31,273 nucleotides of DNA from Flavobacteriales bacterium (GTDB lineage: Bacteria; Bacteroidota; Bacteroidia; Flavobacteriales; JADGDT01): the NCBI GenBank assembly GCA_023145275.1, contig JAGLEB010000012.1, positions 1-31,273 of the forward strand, in the 5' to 3' direction. Within the stretch, counting starts at the first letter, position 1. The number at the start of each line of letters is the position of its first letter. Position numbers and translations under genes: made by a program. The notes under the pieces were generated by a model. It saw only the letters and a list, made by a program, of their open reading frames with translations, searched no databases and was not told the origin of the DNA. Of this stretch, positions 24,328 to 31,273 are shown piece after piece.

Positions 24328-25035
24328 ATGGAATGTAACGATAATATTGTGAGATGTCACCAATGCCCTGTAAAAGATATCACTTCTTTTAGTGCTTTGA
24401 CTAAAGAAGAGTTAGATATAGTTGCAGATAGCAAGACTTGTGTTGTGTTCAAAAAAGGTCAGATTATCATGCACGAAGGCAACAAGCCCAATGGTGTATA
24501 TTGTATACAAAAGGGAAAATGCAAGACTCACAAATTAGGAATTGAAGGTAAGGAACAGATTATTCGCTTTGCAAAAAGTGGAGATATGCTTGGATATAGA
24601 TCTATTTTGAGTGATGAACCTCTTTCGGCTTCAATAACTGCTTTGGAAGACACACATGCTTGTTTTGTTCCTAGACAAGAATTATTTGATATTATTGATA
24701 TAAACTCAAAATTCTCTTTAGAACTGATGAGAATTGCTTGTCATGAATTGGGCGAAGCTGGAAAAATAATAACAAATTTAGCACAAAAAACGGTTAGAGA
24801 AAGGTTAGCAGAGATGCTTCTTATCTTAGAAAAAACTTTCGGAATAAACGAAGAAGGAAATTTAGATGTCTCTCTAACAAGAGAAGAAATTGCAAACTTA
24901 GTTGGTACTGCAACAGAATCTACGATTAGACTTCTATCTGAGTTTAAAGAAGATAAATTGATAATATTAAAAGGAAGAAAAATTAAGTTAGTCAACAGAA
25001 CTAAGCTTGCTAAGATTGGTAATGTATTTGATTAA
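24328..25035 (+). CDS. Crp/Fnr-family transcription regulator
   Basis: This 235-residue regulator has an N-terminal cyclic-nucleotide-binding-type beta barrel (about 20-125), a dimer helix and a winged helix-turn-helix. In the recognition helix, LTREEIANLVGTATESTIRL (183-202), Glu197 and Arg201 are spaced E-x3-R as in FNR, which contacts TGA half-sites. Cysteines at 3, 10 and 13 plus Cys112 recall the three N-terminal and one internal Cys of FNR, so an oxygen-sensitive Fe-S cluster is plausible, though the spacing differs. It is divergent from ccoI, with a palindrome for such a protein between them. This context points to oxygen control of respiration. A strong terminator follows. Confidence 0.88.
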   Translation: MECNDNIVRCHQCPVKDITSFSALTKEELDIVADSKTCVVFKKGQIIMHEGNKPNGVYCIQKGKCKTHKLGIEGKEQIIRFAKSGDMLGYRSILSDEPLSASITALEDTHACFVPRQELFDIIDINSKFSLELMRIACHELGEAGKIITNLAQKTVRERLAEMLLILEKTFGINEEGNLDVSLTREEIANLVGTATESTIRLLSEFKEDKLIILKGRKIKLVNRTKLAKIGNVFD

Positions 25036-25054
25036 GAATATTCGATATAAATGA

Positions 25055-25089
25055 AAAGAGCTATACTAAAAGTATGGCTCTTTTTTTTT
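25055..25089 (+). terminator. Intrinsic terminator of the Crp/Fnr gene
   Basis: Arms 25055-25066 and 25072-25083 form a 12-bp stem (AAAGAGCTATAC with GTATGGCTCTTT, one G-U pair) and a TAAAA loop. A run of nine T follows or overlaps the right arm. It starts 19 nt after the stop codon. It may also serve the convergent acetoacetyl-CoA synthetase gene. Confidence 0.85.
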
Positions 25090-25146
25090 GCTGAAATTTA
25101 TTTTTCGTCCTTTCTAAATATAGTAGTTCTCATAAAACTAAGTTTA

Positions 25147-27123
25147 TTATGACAAATGCTTTTTCATAATAATTACATATTCATCAATAAGATCAGGATT
25201 TTTCATTGATCCCTTCTTTATAGATTTTTCAATATCTACACCCATCAATATCTTTTTAAAAGGAGTTTCCATTTTCTTACCACTAATAGTGTATGGAATC
25301 TCACTAACTTTAATAAAGACATCAGGAATATGTCGTGGAGAATAATTATTTTTAATTGTTACTTTAATCCTTTCAATAAGTATATCATCAAGATCTATAT
25401 TATCTTTTAGCTTTAAGAAAATTGGAATAATATATTCTCCTTTTTTTCTATCCAAGCCAATAACCATAGCATCTTCAACCTCTTTTATATCACTTAAGGC
25501 ACTGTATATTTCGCTAGTCCCAATTCTAACACCACCCCTATTGAGTGTAGCATCAGACCTGCCATAAATTATAATACCATCTCTTTTTGTAAGTTTTATC
25601 CAATCGCCATGACACCAAACATCAGAGTAATTTTCGAAGTAGCTTTCTTTATACTTCGAATAATCGCTATCATTCCAGAAATATATTGGCATTGAAGGCA
25701 TCGCCTTTTTTATTACCATTTCGCCAACTTCATCAAAAAGCTCCTTTCCTTCATCATCAAATACAGATAAATCGCAGCCTAAAGCTCTACCCTGAATTTC
25801 GCCTGAGCAAACCGATCGAAGCAGGTTACCTCCAACAAAGGCACTGCAAACATCCGTTCCACCACTAATAGAAGAAATCCATACATCCTCCTTCACTTCT
25901 TTGTATATCCAATCAAATCCTTCAATACTCAATGGCGAACCAGTAGAACCGATAGATTTCAACGAACTATAGTCAAAATTCTGGTTTGGATGAAGATCAG
26001 CTTTCATCGATGATGAAATAAAGCTAGCCCCAATGCCAAAATGATTAATCTCAGCGGTTTCAATCAGAGCCCAAAGAGCGTACATATCTGGATAGGCCGG
26101 GCTACCATCATATAAAACGATTATTGAGCCATGAAGCATAGATGCGTGGAGATAATTCCACATCATCCAACCAGTTGTAGTAAACCAAAAGAACCTATCG
26201 CCTTTTTTAACATTGTTGTGTAGTCCGAGATATTTTAAATGCTCAATCAATACGCCACCTGTTCCGTGGGTTATAGCCTTTGGGGCTCCCGTAGTTCCAG
26301 AAGAATACAGAACCCAAATAGGATGCGAAAATTCGACTCTCTCGAAAGCTAGCTCCTCGGCTTCTGATTCTTGAGTTTTATTCCAAGTACAAGAACTCTC
26401 ACTATTCCACAACTCCTCATTCTCACTGAGCACTATCGAAAATTTAATACTCGAAATTCTACTCTGTAAATCTTTAATTTCAGTTTTACGATCGTGCACT
26501 TTACCGTTATAACTATATGATTCGGATGCTATTAATAGCTTTGGTTCTATTTGATCAAAACGCTCTACAACAGAGTTAATACCAAAATCGGGTGAAGTAC
26601 TAGACCAAATTGCTCCGATACTGTTAACTGCAAAAAATGATATACTAGCCTCTACCACATTAGGTAAATATGCAGCTACTACATCCCCTTTTTTTATACC
26701 TAAATCGAGCATGAACTGCCTAAGTGATGCAACTTTCTCAACTAATTCTTGCCACGACAATTCATAAAGTTCACCCCCCTCGCTTTTATAAATGATTGCA
26801 GGTCTATCATCTGTATAGTTTCTAAAAACATGTTCAGTATATGAAAGCTTAATACCATCAAACCACGATACAAAAGGCATTTGATCTTCAGAGGTGACAT
26901 TTTTGTATTTTCCATGGAACAAAACCCTGTAATACTCCATAATACTTTCCCAAAATTCATCATTTGCAGAGACTGACCATTCCCAAAGTTCATTATAGTC
27001 TTCGAAAAAATACTTATAGTCCTGTTCTAACCAAATTAAGTAATCTTGTATATTAGATTCAGACACAACTTTTGCAGATGGACTCCAATGAAGTTTCTGG
27101 TCGTTATTGTCGAGGTTTTCCAT
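25147..27123 (-). CDS. Acetoacetate-CoA ligase (acetoacetyl-CoA synthetase)
   Basis: This 658-residue adenylate-forming enzyme activates acetoacetate with ATP and CoA, feeding ketone bodies or hydroxybutyrate carbon into the acetyl-CoA pool. The N-terminal LIWLEQDYKYFFEDYNELWEW region is typical of this subgroup and of acetyl-CoA synthetases. The AMP-binding P-loop is VLYSSGTTGAPKAITHG. The later A-motifs include WCHGDWIKLTKRDGIIIYGR and the catalytic Lys region YTISGKKMETPFKK. I choose the ATG at 27123 (MENLDNNDQKLHWSPS), giving the usual family length. A frame open to 27213 adds 30 residues with no family counterpart. It stands alone, divergent from trmB. Confidence 0.88.
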   Translation of the reverse strand: MENLDNNDQKLHWSPSAKVVSESNIQDYLIWLEQDYKYFFEDYNELWEWSVSANDEFWESIMEYYRVLFHGKYKNVTSEDQMPFVSWFDGIKLSYTEHVFRNYTDDRPAIIYKSEGGELYELSWQELVEKVASLRQFMLDLGIKKGDVVAAYLPNVVEASISFFAVNSIGAIWSSTSPDFGINSVVERFDQIEPKLLIASESYSYNGKVHDRKTEIKDLQSRISSIKFSIVLSENEELWNSESSCTWNKTQESEAEELAFERVEFSHPIWVLYSSGTTGAPKAITHGTGGVLIEHLKYLGLHNNVKKGDRFFWFTTTGWMMWNYLHASMLHGSIIVLYDGSPAYPDMYALWALIETAEINHFGIGASFISSSMKADLHPNQNFDYSSLKSIGSTGSPLSIEGFDWIYKEVKEDVWISSISGGTDVCSAFVGGNLLRSVCSGEIQGRALGCDLSVFDDEGKELFDEVGEMVIKKAMPSMPIYFWNDSDYSKYKESYFENYSDVWCHGDWIKLTKRDGIIIYGRSDATLNRGGVRIGTSEIYSALSDIKEVEDAMVIGLDRKKGEYIIPIFLKLKDNIDLDDILIERIKVTIKNNYSPRHIPDVFIKVSEIPYTISGKKMETPFKKILMGVDIEKSIKKGSMKNPDLIDEYVIIMKKHLS

Positions 27124-27262
27124 TTCTTTAGTAAAAAATTTTAGCTTACTGCAATTTAACAAAAACATACTCTTTATCCAAAGTTTAATACCTTTCGTAA
27201 TATACAAATGCATTCACAAGGCTTGTATGTTGAAAAACAATTATTAACAAGTAAAAAAACAC

Positions 27263-27270
27263 TACTTTTG
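27263..27270 (+). promoter_or_regulatory. Predicted -7 box for the trmB operon
   Basis: TACTTTTG fits TAnnTTTG exactly and is followed by GCAC, a common context in this phylum. It would give a leader of about 17 nt before the GTG at 27293. A short TTTGATCAAA palindrome sits between the box and the start. Confidence 0.45.
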
Positions 27271-27292
27271 CACAAATTTTGATCAAATAAAG

Positions 27293-27967
27293 GTGGGAAG
27301 TAAGAACAAATTAAAGAGGTTTAGTGACAACGAAAGGTTCGAAAACGTTGTTCAACCAACTAGAGAAGAAGTAGAAAAGGGAATGCCTCAAAAGGGAAAT
27401 TGGGCTAGAGAGTTATTCAACAACGACAATCCTATAGTTCTAGAGCTTGGATGTGGTAAGGGAGAATACACTGTTGGAATGGCAGAAGAATTTCCTGATA
27501 AAAACTTTATAGGTATTGATATTAAAGGTGCACGATTCTGGAGAGGGGCTAAAACTGCTATTGACGAAGGAATGAAAAACGTTGCTTTTATAAGAACGCA
27601 GATAGAACTTGTTGACCTTATTTTTGCTGAAAATGAAATAAGTGAGATATGGATTACCTTCCCCGATCCTCAGATAAAATACAAAAGGACTAAGCACAGA
27701 TTAACAAATGACGAATTCCTAAGAAAGTATCATAAAATACTTAATTCCGAAGGAATAATGCACTTGAAGACCGACAGTGAATTTATGCATGGCTACACAT
27801 TAGGACTTCTTCACGGACAGGGGCATGAAGTTGTTTATTCTAATCACCGAATTTACCAATCGGAGGGCGCACCTGATTTTGTGACTAAGATTCAGACATT
27901 CTACGAAAAACAATATTTAGAAAAAGGCAAACCGATAACATACATTCATTTTAGACTGAAATTTTAA
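27293..27967 (+). CDS. trmB: tRNA (guanine-N7)-methyltransferase
   Basis: This 224-residue SAM-dependent enzyme makes m7G46 in tRNA variable loops. The SAM-binding motif is VLELGCGKGEYT (49-60), and the acidic strand end FIGIDIKGARFWRGAK follows. The TrmB signature is ITFPDPQIKYKRTKHRL, with the catalytic Asp and Arg/Lys residues. The start is GTG at 27293, supported by the conserved start MGSKNKLKRF and the promoter just upstream. The ATL gene follows after 12 nt and pth after that, so the three genes form a likely operon for tRNA and DNA maintenance. Confidence 0.94.
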   Translation: MGSKNKLKRFSDNERFENVVQPTREEVEKGMPQKGNWARELFNNDNPIVLELGCGKGEYTVGMAEEFPDKNFIGIDIKGARFWRGAKTAIDEGMKNVAFIRTQIELVDLIFAENEISEIWITFPDPQIKYKRTKHRLTNDEFLRKYHKILNSEGIMHLKTDSEFMHGYTLGLLHGQGHEVVYSNHRIYQSEGAPDFVTKIQTFYEKQYLEKGKPITYIHFRLKF

Positions 27968-27979
27968 GAGTTTATTGCC

Positions 27980-28318
27980 ATGGGAGATAATAGCAATTTT
28001 TTTGAAAGATCATATGAAATAGCTAGACAGATTCCTTTTGGCAGAGTAACTAGCTATGGAGCCATTGCCAAACATCTGGGTGCTACAAAATCTGCAAGAA
28101 TGGTTGGTTGGGCTATGAATGCTTCAAAAAACGACGATACTGTTCCGGCACATAGAGTTGTGAACAAAAAAGGATTGCTGACAGGGAAAAGCCATTTTCA
28201 AGGAACTAATCTTATGCAACAGCTTTTAGAAAGTGAAGGCATAGAGATTATTGAAAATCAAATTCAGAATTTTGAACAAAAATTTTGGGATCCGACGATA
28301 GAACTAAAGTCTAAATAA
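27980..28318 (+). CDS. Alkyltransferase-like protein (ATL, MGMT family without the Cys)
   Basis: This 112-residue protein equals the DNA-binding domain of O6-methylguanine-DNA methyltransferase. The helix FGRVTSYGAIAKHLGATKSAR and the turn MNASKN are conserved. The active-site PCHRV motif reads PAHRV (residues 56-60), so the alkyl-accepting Cys is Ala57. This defines the ATL class, which binds alkylated guanine and flags it for nucleotide excision repair instead of reversing it. The ORF starts with ATG 12 nt after trmB and ends 32 nt before the pth start. The C-terminal extension (about 95-112) is variable. Confidence 0.88.
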   Translation: MGDNSNFFERSYEIARQIPFGRVTSYGAIAKHLGATKSARMVGWAMNASKNDDTVPAHRVVNKKGLLTGKSHFQGTNLMQQLLESEGIEIIENQIQNFEQKFWDPTIELKSK

Positions 28319-28350
28319 ACTAATTATTGAAATTGCAACACCGAATAAAT

Positions 28351-28917
28351 ATGAAAAAGTACTTAATATTTGGCTTAGGTAATATAGGAAGTGAATACGC
28401 TAATACCCGACACAACATTGGTTTTAAAATCGTAGAAGAGCTTGCAAAGAAACACGAGGTTAGTTTTAAAACCGACAAACTTGGCGATAGAGCTGAATTT
28501 AAGCTAAAGGGACGAACTTTTGTCATGATAAAGCCAAGCACATATATGAATCTAAGTGGAAAGGCTGTTAACTACTGGATGCAAAAAGAAAAACTAGAGC
28601 TTTCAAACGTTCTTATTATTACAGATGATGTAGCATTGCCTTTTGGTACTATCCGTTTTAAAGGAAAAGGTAGTGATGGCGGCCATAATGGATTAAAAAG
28701 CATTAATGAAGTTATACAAAACCAAAAATATGCGAGATTCAGATTTGGTATTGGAGACGATTTTCCAAAAGGAGCACAAATAGATTTTGTAATTGGTGAC
28801 TGGACTAACGAAGAAAGTACTGCCCTAAAAGAAAGATTAGAAATTGCTGCTAAAGCTGTAGAGTCTTTCGGACTAGGTGGACTTGCAAATACAATGAATA
28901 CTTTTAACGGTAAGTAA
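28351..28917 (+). CDS. pth: Peptidyl-tRNA hydrolase
   Basis: This 188-residue enzyme recycles peptidyl-tRNA that drops off ribosomes. It has all key residues: GLGNIGSEYANTRHNIGF with the catalytic His, STYMNLSGKAV with the Asn, DDVALPFGTIRFKGKGSDGGHNGLKS with the Asp and the GGHNGL loop, and RFRFGIG. I start it at the ATG at 28351 (MKKYLIFGLGN), because the family begins right before the first strand. An in-frame TTG at 28327 would add eight residues. It is third in the trmB-ATL-pth run. The usual partner rplY is not adjacent. Confidence 0.93.
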   Translation: MKKYLIFGLGNIGSEYANTRHNIGFKIVEELAKKHEVSFKTDKLGDRAEFKLKGRTFVMIKPSTYMNLSGKAVNYWMQKEKLELSNVLIITDDVALPFGTIRFKGKGSDGGHNGLKSINEVIQNQKYARFRFGIGDDFPKGAQIDFVIGDWTNEESTALKERLEIAAKAVESFGLGGLANTMNTFNGK

Positions 28918-28988
28918 ACTGTTTACTCCAAATACCTCAGCACAACTCCATCCAAAACGTACTATGAGCTTCCCCTAAAACAAAAATC

Positions 28989-29678
28989 ATGAATAAAAAC
29001 AAGCAACTTTACAATATCTTATTCAATATTATTTTACCAATATTAATTCTTACGAAGTTCAGCGATGAAGAATATCTAGGACCAGTTTATGGTTTGCTAA
29101 TCGCTTTATCTTTTCCTTTAATATTTGGGATATATGAGTTGCTAATTCTAAAACAAAAGAATTTTATTTCAATACTAGGCTTCGTTGGTATCCTTTTGTC
29201 AGGGTCAATTGGTCTATTACAGTTTCCTCCACATTGGATCGCTGTTAAAGAAGCTGCTATTCCTATAATAATTGGACTTGTCGTAATAATTTCTACCAAC
29301 ACATCTTGGCAACTAATTAATAAATTTATCTATAACCGCGAATTTTTAAATATTGATAGAATAGAACTAATTCTGTCTTCAGAAAATCTACAATCCAAAC
29401 TAGAATCAACACTTAAACGCGCCAATTTATTATTTGCCTTATCTTTCTTCATTTCTGCAATATTGAATTATTCCCTAGCAAAAATAATTGTGACTAGCAT
29501 GCCGGGATCAACTGAGTTTAATGAGGAATTTGGAAAAATGACAATGCTAAGTTTTCCTCTAATCGCAATTCCTTCTGTAATAATAATGGTATTTATTTTT
29601 AAATATATCATGTCTTCTATCAAAGACCTGACTGAACTTAGCACAAGCGAGATATTTTCGGATAAGTTTAGAGACTAA
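28989..29678 (+). CDS. VC0807-like multi-pass membrane protein
   Basis: This is a 229-residue inner-membrane protein with about six hydrophobic helices (near 9-24, 32-54, 60-78, 88-107, 147-167 and 188-210). The run ILPILILTKFS, then GPVYGLLIALSFPLIFGIYEL, and later GLLQFPPHWIAVKEAAIPII, matches what I recall of the VC0807 family of uncharacterised membrane proteins. There are no transport motifs. It lies 71 nt after pth and converges on the DUF4395-type gene across 24 nt. The function is unknown. Confidence 0.7.
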   Translation: MNKNKQLYNILFNIILPILILTKFSDEEYLGPVYGLLIALSFPLIFGIYELLILKQKNFISILGFVGILLSGSIGLLQFPPHWIAVKEAAIPIIIGLVVIISTNTSWQLINKFIYNREFLNIDRIELILSSENLQSKLESTLKRANLLFALSFFISAILNYSLAKIIVTSMPGSTEFNEEFGKMTMLSFPLIAIPSVIIMVFIFKYIMSSIKDLTELSTSEIFSDKFRD

Positions 29679-29702
29679 ATGTCTTAAGGAAACTCTTTAA
29701 TT

Positions 29703-30137
29703 CTATTTCCAGCTATCCGGGAAGTACGAGTAAATATTACACGCTAAACAATAATTAAAAAATACCTCAGCACCTATAGCTAAAAAAGCAACTATTCCAA
29801 CAATTAGAGAGAGCGTTGGCATGTTTAATAACACACCCGCCGATATTATCAAAGTAAATAGGGTGCCAACTTTAGCCGCAAATTTCTTAGGCCCTGCATT
29901 AACCATATGAGTAGGCATATTCCCAACTTTCAAACCAAATTTTATCATCCTACAAATAGGGCTGTATTTGATTCCAAGGAATACCCTGATCATAAAATCA
30001 AACGCAGAAACGAATATTATTTCCTTTAATGGAGTAAACAGAAATATTGTTATTACACTAAAAGTAAATATAGAATATACTTTAGTTAACGCGGAATCAA
30101 CTCTTGCAGTTGCTATAGGACATGATTTATTTTTCAT
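29703..30137 (-). CDS. DUF4395-type membrane protein
   Basis: This 144-residue protein has two pairs of hydrophobic helices (about 20-36 and 40-54, then 90-104 and 108-124). The features FDFMIRVFLGIKYSP and AGPKKFAAKVGTLF, together with a Cys-Pro near the N-terminus (CPIATARVDS) and a second Cys pair near the C-terminus (NYCLACNIY), fit the DUF4395 family. The paired cysteines suggest a redox link; members often sit by thioredoxin- or rhodanese-like genes, though none is here. The upstream region has two 5-4-5 palindromes, one of them FNR-like, which would agree with redox control. Confidence 0.75.
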   Translation of the reverse strand: MKNKSCPIATARVDSALTKVYSIFTFSVITIFLFTPLKEIIFVSAFDFMIRVFLGIKYSPICRMIKFGLKVGNMPTHMVNAGPKKFAAKVGTLFTLIISAGVLLNMPTLSLIVGIVAFLAIGAEVFFNYCLACNIYSYFPDSWK

Positions 30138-30196
30138 TTCTTGTAATTATTATTTAATGTTGTTTGTTGAGTTTTGATCATTCTTCAAGATTAGAC

Positions 30197-30210
30197 GTAA
30201 CATTTGTTAC
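30197..30210. promoter_or_regulatory. GTAAC-N4-GTTAC palindrome
   Basis: A perfect 5-4-5 palindrome (GTAAC-ATTT-GTTAC) has the geometry of Crp/Fnr-family operators, but its half-site differs from the FNR-like sites of this window. Its centre is 41 bp from the centre of the box at 30233-30256, close to four helical turns, and 66 nt upstream of the DUF4395-type ATG. A second regulator of the same superfamily is a possible reader. Confidence 0.35.
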
Positions 30211-30232
30211 TTAATTACAAAGAAACTCTATT

Positions 30233-30256
30233 TTTTTATGATTATCATCATAAAAA
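30233..30256. promoter_or_regulatory. FNR-like operator with 9-bp perfect arms
   Basis: TTTTTATGA and TCATAAAAA (30233-30241 and 30248-30256) are perfect reverse complements around TTATCA. The core ATGAT-TATC-ATCAT has exactly the same half-site as the box at 5596-5609. It lies about 107 nt upstream of the DUF4395-type start and 217 nt upstream of the DMT start. It would be near position -35 of a start driven by the minus-strand box at 30218-30225. Confidence 0.5.
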
Positions 30257-30434
30257 CACAACTATCCATCTTAAAATCTATTTTTCTCGATAAGTGGTAA
30301 GATGTAAAATATCTATGAAGAAAGTATTCTCTTCTATGCTTTGCTGCAAACTTTAAACACAGTCTTTAGCATTAGCTTCTCATTGCTAATGATTAAAATA
30401 CGTTTTATTGTGCTAATCATACTTAACGGCTTAT

Positions 30435-30442
30435 TATATTTG
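30435..30442 (+). promoter_or_regulatory. Predicted -7 box for the DMT transporter
   Basis: TATATTTG fits TAnnTTTG and is followed by GCA. It lies 19 nt before the ATG at 30462. A TTG at 30408-30410 is slightly far (24-nt spacer) for a -33 element. Confidence 0.45.
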
Positions 30443-30461
30443 CATTCTAATAAAAGGATCT

Positions 30462-31273
30462 ATGTCCGAATACTCAAATTTGAAAATAAACATCCTTGCT
30501 ATAATTGCCTGTTTGCTGTGGGCTACACCATTCGTAGTCATAAAAATAGGAATGCAGTACACTGAGCCTATACAATTTGCTGGAGTAAGATTTTTTATTG
30601 CAGGTTTGTTGATCTTTCCTTTTATCAAGGATAAGAAAAACATTTTAAGTATACTGAAACAAAATACGGGGTTTATAATTAAAGTGGCAATATTCCAGAC
30701 CTTCCTGCAATATGCCTTTTTCTATCTTGGAATTGCAAGAGTTTCAGGATCATTAAGCGCAATTATTATAGGAGCTGGACCACTTTTCATTGCCGTAATG
30801 GCGCATTTTTTAATGCCTAATGATAAGATAAGTTCGAAAAAAGCCCTTGGTATTATTGGTGGTTTTCTTGGGATTATTTTAGTAGCATTTTCGAAGAATG
30901 GCAATGACAACCAGAGTAGTGTGATTCTATTGGGAATTCTTTTTCTTATTTTAGCTAACATAAATGGAGGATACACCAATATATTTATTGCAAAAAACAG
31001 AAAAAGTATTCCTACCTTAGTTCTAAGCTCGCTTTCGCTAAGCATTGGAGGTATAATGCTAACATTGTTCTCCACATTAATTGAACCATTTGAGATAAGT
31101 ATTAAACCAACAGAATATTACATATCATTGTTATGGCTGAGTTTTGTGTCTGCAGGAGCTATTTCTATTTGGACTGCCTTATTACACAATAAGAATGTTG
31201 TAGTTTCTACACTAAATATGTGGAAATTTATTATCCCAGTATTCGGAGCAGTTTTAGCATGGCTAGTATTCCC
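30462..31273 (+). CDS. DMT-superfamily (EamA) transporter, 3' end outside window
   Basis: The frame opens at ATG 30462 and runs 270 codons to the window edge without a stop. It starts MSEYSNLKINILAIIACLLW and shows repeated membrane helices. The EamA hallmarks are LLWATPFVVIKIG in helix 1, and FAGVRFFIAGLLIFPF. They are followed by LGIARVSGSLSAIIIGAGPLFIAVMAH and LGIIGGFLGIILVAFS at the end of the first five-helix repeat. A second repeat follows (ILLGILFLILANINGGYTN, then NMWKFIIPVFGAVLAW). Members export or import small metabolites; the substrate is unknown. About 25-35 residues are probably missing. Confidence 0.85.
   Translation, partial: MSEYSNLKINILAIIACLLWATPFVVIKIGMQYTEPIQFAGVRFFIAGLLIFPFIKDKKNILSILKQNTGFIIKVAIFQTFLQYAFFYLGIARVSGSLSAIIIGAGPLFIAVMAHFLMPNDKISSKKALGIIGGFLGIILVAFSKNGNDNQSSVILLGILFLILANINGGYTNIFIAKNRKSIPTLVLSSLSLSIGGIMLTLFSTLIEPFEISIKPTEYYISLLWLSFVSAGAISIWTALLHNKNVVVSTLNMWKFIIPVFGAVLAWLVF

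Larger units (their letters stand above)
30138..30461. other. Divergent control region with two palindromes and a hairpin
   Basis: This 324-nt gene-free stretch lies between the divergent DUF4395 and DMT genes. It holds GTAAC-ATTT-GTTAC (30197-30210) and the FNR-like box (30233-30256). A hairpin CATTAGC...GCTAATG (arms 30370-30376 and 30385-30391) follows, then a TAnnTTTG box (30435-30442). A weaker minus-strand box CAAAGAAA (30218-30225, TTTCTTTG) could serve the DUF4395 gene. I see no coding frame with gene-like character here. Confidence 0.5.

Noticed and set aside
27277..27286. TTTGATCAAA palindrome upstream of trmB as another FNR box.
   Set aside because: It lacks the 4-nt spacer between half-sites (TTGAT-N4-ATCAA is needed), so it is only a short palindrome in AT-rich DNA.

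Overview
The window looks like an AT-rich chromosome segment of a Bacteroidota bacterium, most likely a free-living (perhaps marine) member of the Bacteroidales/Marinilabiliales. The evidence is the TAnnTTTG-type -7 promoter boxes, a TamL-type lipoprotein of the BamA/TamA superfamily, lipoboxes typical of the group, a CcoI pump with the Cys-rich N-terminus usual in Bacteroidota, and several TTG/GTG starts that are fixed by signal peptides or conserved N-termini. I see no rRNA, tRNA, CRISPR array or complete insertion sequence.

Left end (1-1600): an accessory region that reads as a fragment of an integron-type cassette array. Two 100-nt attC-like repeats flank a uracil-DNA-glycosylase-like gene, and the cassette starts and ends with mutually complementary core sites (GTTGGGC and GCCCAAC). 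A broken parDE-type toxin-antitoxin module follows. No integrase lies in the window.

1600-12250: housekeeping and envelope genes. These are DinB, a CDF metal exporter, a CAT-type acetyltransferase overlapping a GNAT enzyme, a META-domain lipoprotein, an unrecognised 235-aa protein behind an FNR-like palindrome, an ArsC/Spx-family protein, a SpoU/TrmH methyltransferase, TamL, and an ADP-forming acyl-CoA synthetase.

12250-13165: two 213-nt direct repeats (206 of 213 positions identical) flank a gene for a 98-aa membrane protein. Each copy carries a predicted hairpin and ends in a strong intrinsic terminator. They look like twin copies of an undescribed structured RNA or 3' UTR element.

13166-25090: a NUDIX / metallo-beta-lactamase-fold / M1 peptidase operon on the minus strand. 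Divergent from it is a TPR sensor whose histidine-kinase module has lost its phospho-acceptor His and all its ATP-binding boxes, followed by an ElaA-type acetyltransferase. Next come a CtpA protease, a dCMP deaminase and a CcoI/FixI copper ATPase on the minus strand, and a divergent Crp/Fnr regulator.

25147-31273: acetoacetyl-CoA synthetase, then trmB, an alkyltransferase-like protein (PAHRV in place of PCHRV) and pth, two membrane proteins of the VC0807 and DUF4395 types, and the start of a DMT-family transporter cut by the window edge.

A thread linking distant parts is a 5-4-5 palindrome close to ATGAT-N4-ATCAT. It occurs between ccoI and the Crp/Fnr gene, before the unknown gene at 5654, and between the DUF4395 and DMT genes. 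This suggests a local oxygen- or redox-responsive regulon.
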